Below, piece by piece: positions 24,963 through 26,281 of a DNA stretch of 26,281 nucleotides. The notes beneath the pieces are model-generated. The model saw only the letters and a list, made by a program, of their open reading frames with translations. It was not told the DNA's origin and searched no databases. This DNA is from W0P28-013 sp963621145 (GTDB taxonomy: Bacteria; Bacteroidota; Bacteroidia; Bacteroidales; Paludibacteraceae), in the NCBI GenBank assembly GCA_963621145.1, contig CAVFDI010000021.1, positions 1 through 26,281 on the forward strand. The letters are read 5' to 3'. The position numbers and the translations under genes are program-made. Position 1 is the stretch's first letter. The number at the start of each line of letters is the position of its first letter.

Positions 24963-25853
24963 TCATTTTGCATCTTTCACCAACCGCACTGCGCTTGCAT
25001 GGTCACGCGGGCCATACGGGGTGCTTACATAATCGCTTCTAAAATAGAAGTTGTTAGCGTTAGCGTCGTCGCGTGGCGTGCTCGACCAATAGTAACCCTC
25101 TCCCTTGGATTGAGAATCAGAATAGGAATAAACATACTCGGCAGCGCGAAATCCCGAAGCTGGCAAAAAGAGCGCGCCAGCCTGCTCGAGCAGCAGCCAT
25201 TGAGCCAAAGTGAATGTTTGACTAGAATATAGCGTTGCAGTACCAGGTTCGAAGGTAACGCCAGCGGGACAGGTCCACTCGTCGGGCAGAATTATCAAGC
25301 CATTGACCGACTGCGAATCGTCGTCGCTCAATTTTATATGAGCCACACCATATTTATTGGTTGCATCAGTGCGAGTTTTGAGCAGATATGTCCACTCGTC
25401 GCCTGTGAGCGTGCGCAGAGTTTCGTCGTCGCCAAAATTTTTGCCCCATTCTACAAAATTGCCGCTGTAGTCGCTATTCTCCTTCGAAAGACTAATGCCC
25501 CACTGCGTTGCAGCATTGCCATCGGTGCTCCAACCAAACAGGTCGATGGTGTCGGCAAGTGCGCTATTTTTCACGTTGGCAGTTGCAAGAATATCGTACT
25601 GTTTTGGGGCAATAAACCAAGTTTTCGACGATTGCGCATAGCGCAGATTTCCCGAAGTGAAATAGACTTTTTTGTCGACACTCACGCTGAATGTGCTGAA
25701 CGTGAACATCGGTTTGCTCAGCGCAATGCTATCGACATCGGCAATGACAAAACGGTCTTTCGTACCATCGGCGTTGCACACATAAATTTTGGTTTGCGCC
25801 ATAGCCAGCGTGCAAGCACACAACGCAACGATCGAAAAAACTAGTTTTTTCAT
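24963..25853 (-). CDS. Secreted FISUMP-like surface protein
   Basis: A 296-residue exported protein. A signal peptide (MKKLVFSIVALCACTLAMA, cleavage after AMA) is followed by a short TKIYVC...VIADVDSIAL segment, the VDSI motif also found in the neighbouring repeat protein, then a domain beginning VYFTSGNLRYAQ and ending GYYWSSTP...ASAVRLVK. That beginning and end are typical of Bacteroidota and Fibrobacter secreted proteins of the FISUMP kind. The cysteines near residue 12-14 are inside the hydrophobic core and do not form a clear lipobox. No catalytic motif is visible. It precedes the 1469-residue protein in the same direction with no terminator between. A -7 element at 26091 and a ten-base G tract lie in its long upstream region. 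Confidence 0.85.
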   Translation of the reverse strand: MKKLVFSIVALCACTLAMAQTKIYVCNADGTKDRFVIADVDSIALSKPMFTFSTFSVSVDKKVYFTSGNLRYAQSSKTWFIAPKQYDILATANVKNSALADTIDLFGWSTDGNAATQWGISLSKENSDYSGNFVEWGKNFGDDETLRTLTGDEWTYLLKTRTDATNKYGVAHIKLSDDDSQSVNGLIILPDEWTCPAGVTFEPGTATLYSSQTFTLAQWLLLEQAGALFLPASGFRAAEYVYSYSDSQSKGEGYYWSSTPRDDANANNFYFRSDYVSTPYGPRDHASAVRLVKDAK

Positions 25854-26038
25854 AATAGAATTGTTTTAAATTCGTTTGATATTGTTTCTTGATATTGTTT
25901 ATTCGAAGATTTGAAAATTGAGATGGTGAGCCTATCGAACTGCCAACCTATAAACTATAATCTCTAACCTATAACCTCTCAACTATAACCTTTTTTCTCT
26001 CTCAACCAGAGCCAACCAGCTGACAATCAAATAGTTAG

Positions 26039-26048
26039 CCCCCCCCCC
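26039..26048. repeat. Ten-base C/G homopolymer tract
   Basis: Ten consecutive C on the plus strand, so ten G in the minus-strand leader of the 24963-25853 gene, about 186 bases before its start codon and about 43 bases after the predicted -7 element. Tracts of this kind can change length by slippage. Confidence 0.9.
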
Positions 26049-26090
26049 TAATTTCATAGGAAGAGAGCTTTTTGCCGACTTATTAGTGCT

Positions 26091-26099
26091 GCAAAGGTA
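26091..26099 (-). promoter_or_regulatory. -7 element of the surface protein transcript
   Basis: TACCTTTGC on the minus strand, identical to the -7 box of the rRNA promoter at 1597-1605. No good TTTG is found at 20 bases upstream (a T-rich TTTTTTTG is at about 12), so the promoter is incomplete by consensus. The leader would be about 230 bases. Confidence 0.55.
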
Positions 26100-26281
26100 G
26101 CAATTTTTTTTCAAAAAAATGCTAGTTGAAAAGTAAAAAGTAGAAAATTAAAAGTAGAACCACTGCAAATGTTAGGTTGTAGGCGCAAAAATTATTCGCC
26201 CGAAATGCAGAAACGCACGCATCGCACCACCTACAAACAAAATAATTTGCGAAGCAAAAAACCAGAAATTAGAAATCTAGA

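Larger units (their letters stand above)
25854..26281. other. Upstream region of the surface protein genes
   Basis: No gene is seen. From left to right: the ATTCGAAGATTTGAA word (25901-25915), degenerate AACCTATAA tandem words (25944-25990), a run of ten C (26039-26048), a -7 promoter element (26091-26099), and interleaved inverted repeats (26177-26251). Confidence 0.65.

Noticed and set aside
20448..25853. Type IX secretion C-terminal domain in the two surface proteins
   Set aside because: Both proteins end in FISUMP-like sequence (PIRAVIK and ASAVRLVK); no T9SS tail is recognisable.

Overview
The window reads as a chromosomal segment of a Bacteroidota bacterium, most likely order Bacteroidales. 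The support is a Bacteroidota-type 16S rRNA gene, promoters of the Bacteroidota -33/-7 type (TTTG, about 20 bases, TAnnTTTG) ahead of several genes, little sign of Shine-Dalgarno sites, FISUMP-type secreted proteins with a VDSI motif, and solitary AAA/P-loop ATPase genes that are common in this group. The 16S gene runs off the left edge.

Layout. 1-1382: 3'-truncated 16S gene on the minus strand, with its leader and promoter up to about 1630. 1918-2493: terminator and the C-terminal remnant of an fn3-type surface protein gene. 2494-4658: rearranged block with a 5'-truncated and a complete copy of an ATPase/DUF4143 gene, an exact 802-bp direct repeat, and three copies of a palindrome. 4681-8072: lon and tsaC (minus). 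8422-10970: plus-strand cluster of an MFS sugar transporter, birA and a hotdog thioesterase. 10976-16674: minus-strand patatin-like lipase, cytoplasmic GH13 alpha-amylase, a second solitary ATPase, corA and rsmA. 17075-20339: plus-strand GtrA-like membrane protein, POT peptide transporter and EamA transporter. 20448-25853: two minus-strand secreted proteins, one a 1469-residue repeat protein with a FISUMP C-terminal domain. 25854-26281: their promoter and leader region with a ten-base G tract (minus strand).

Most genes are housekeeping: proteolysis (lon), tRNA t6A synthesis (tsaC), protein biotinylation (birA), rRNA dimethylation (rsmA), Mg2+ transport (corA), and sugar or peptide uptake. The MFS sugar transporter and the signal-peptide-less amylase suggest oligosaccharide import followed by cytoplasmic hydrolysis; no SusC/SusD pair is present.

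The most unusual signal is that both solitary ATPase genes (3375-4541 and 13722-14792) are bracketed by direct copies of a palindrome, a different palindrome for each gene, with one copy immediately before the start codon and one shortly after the stop. For the first gene a further copy ends a 5'-truncated duplicate that abuts a truncated surface-protein gene. This suggests a self-contained, possibly mobile, self-regulated ATPase cassette. The intergenic gaps also carry several families of short hairpins and simple tandem words that recur across the window.
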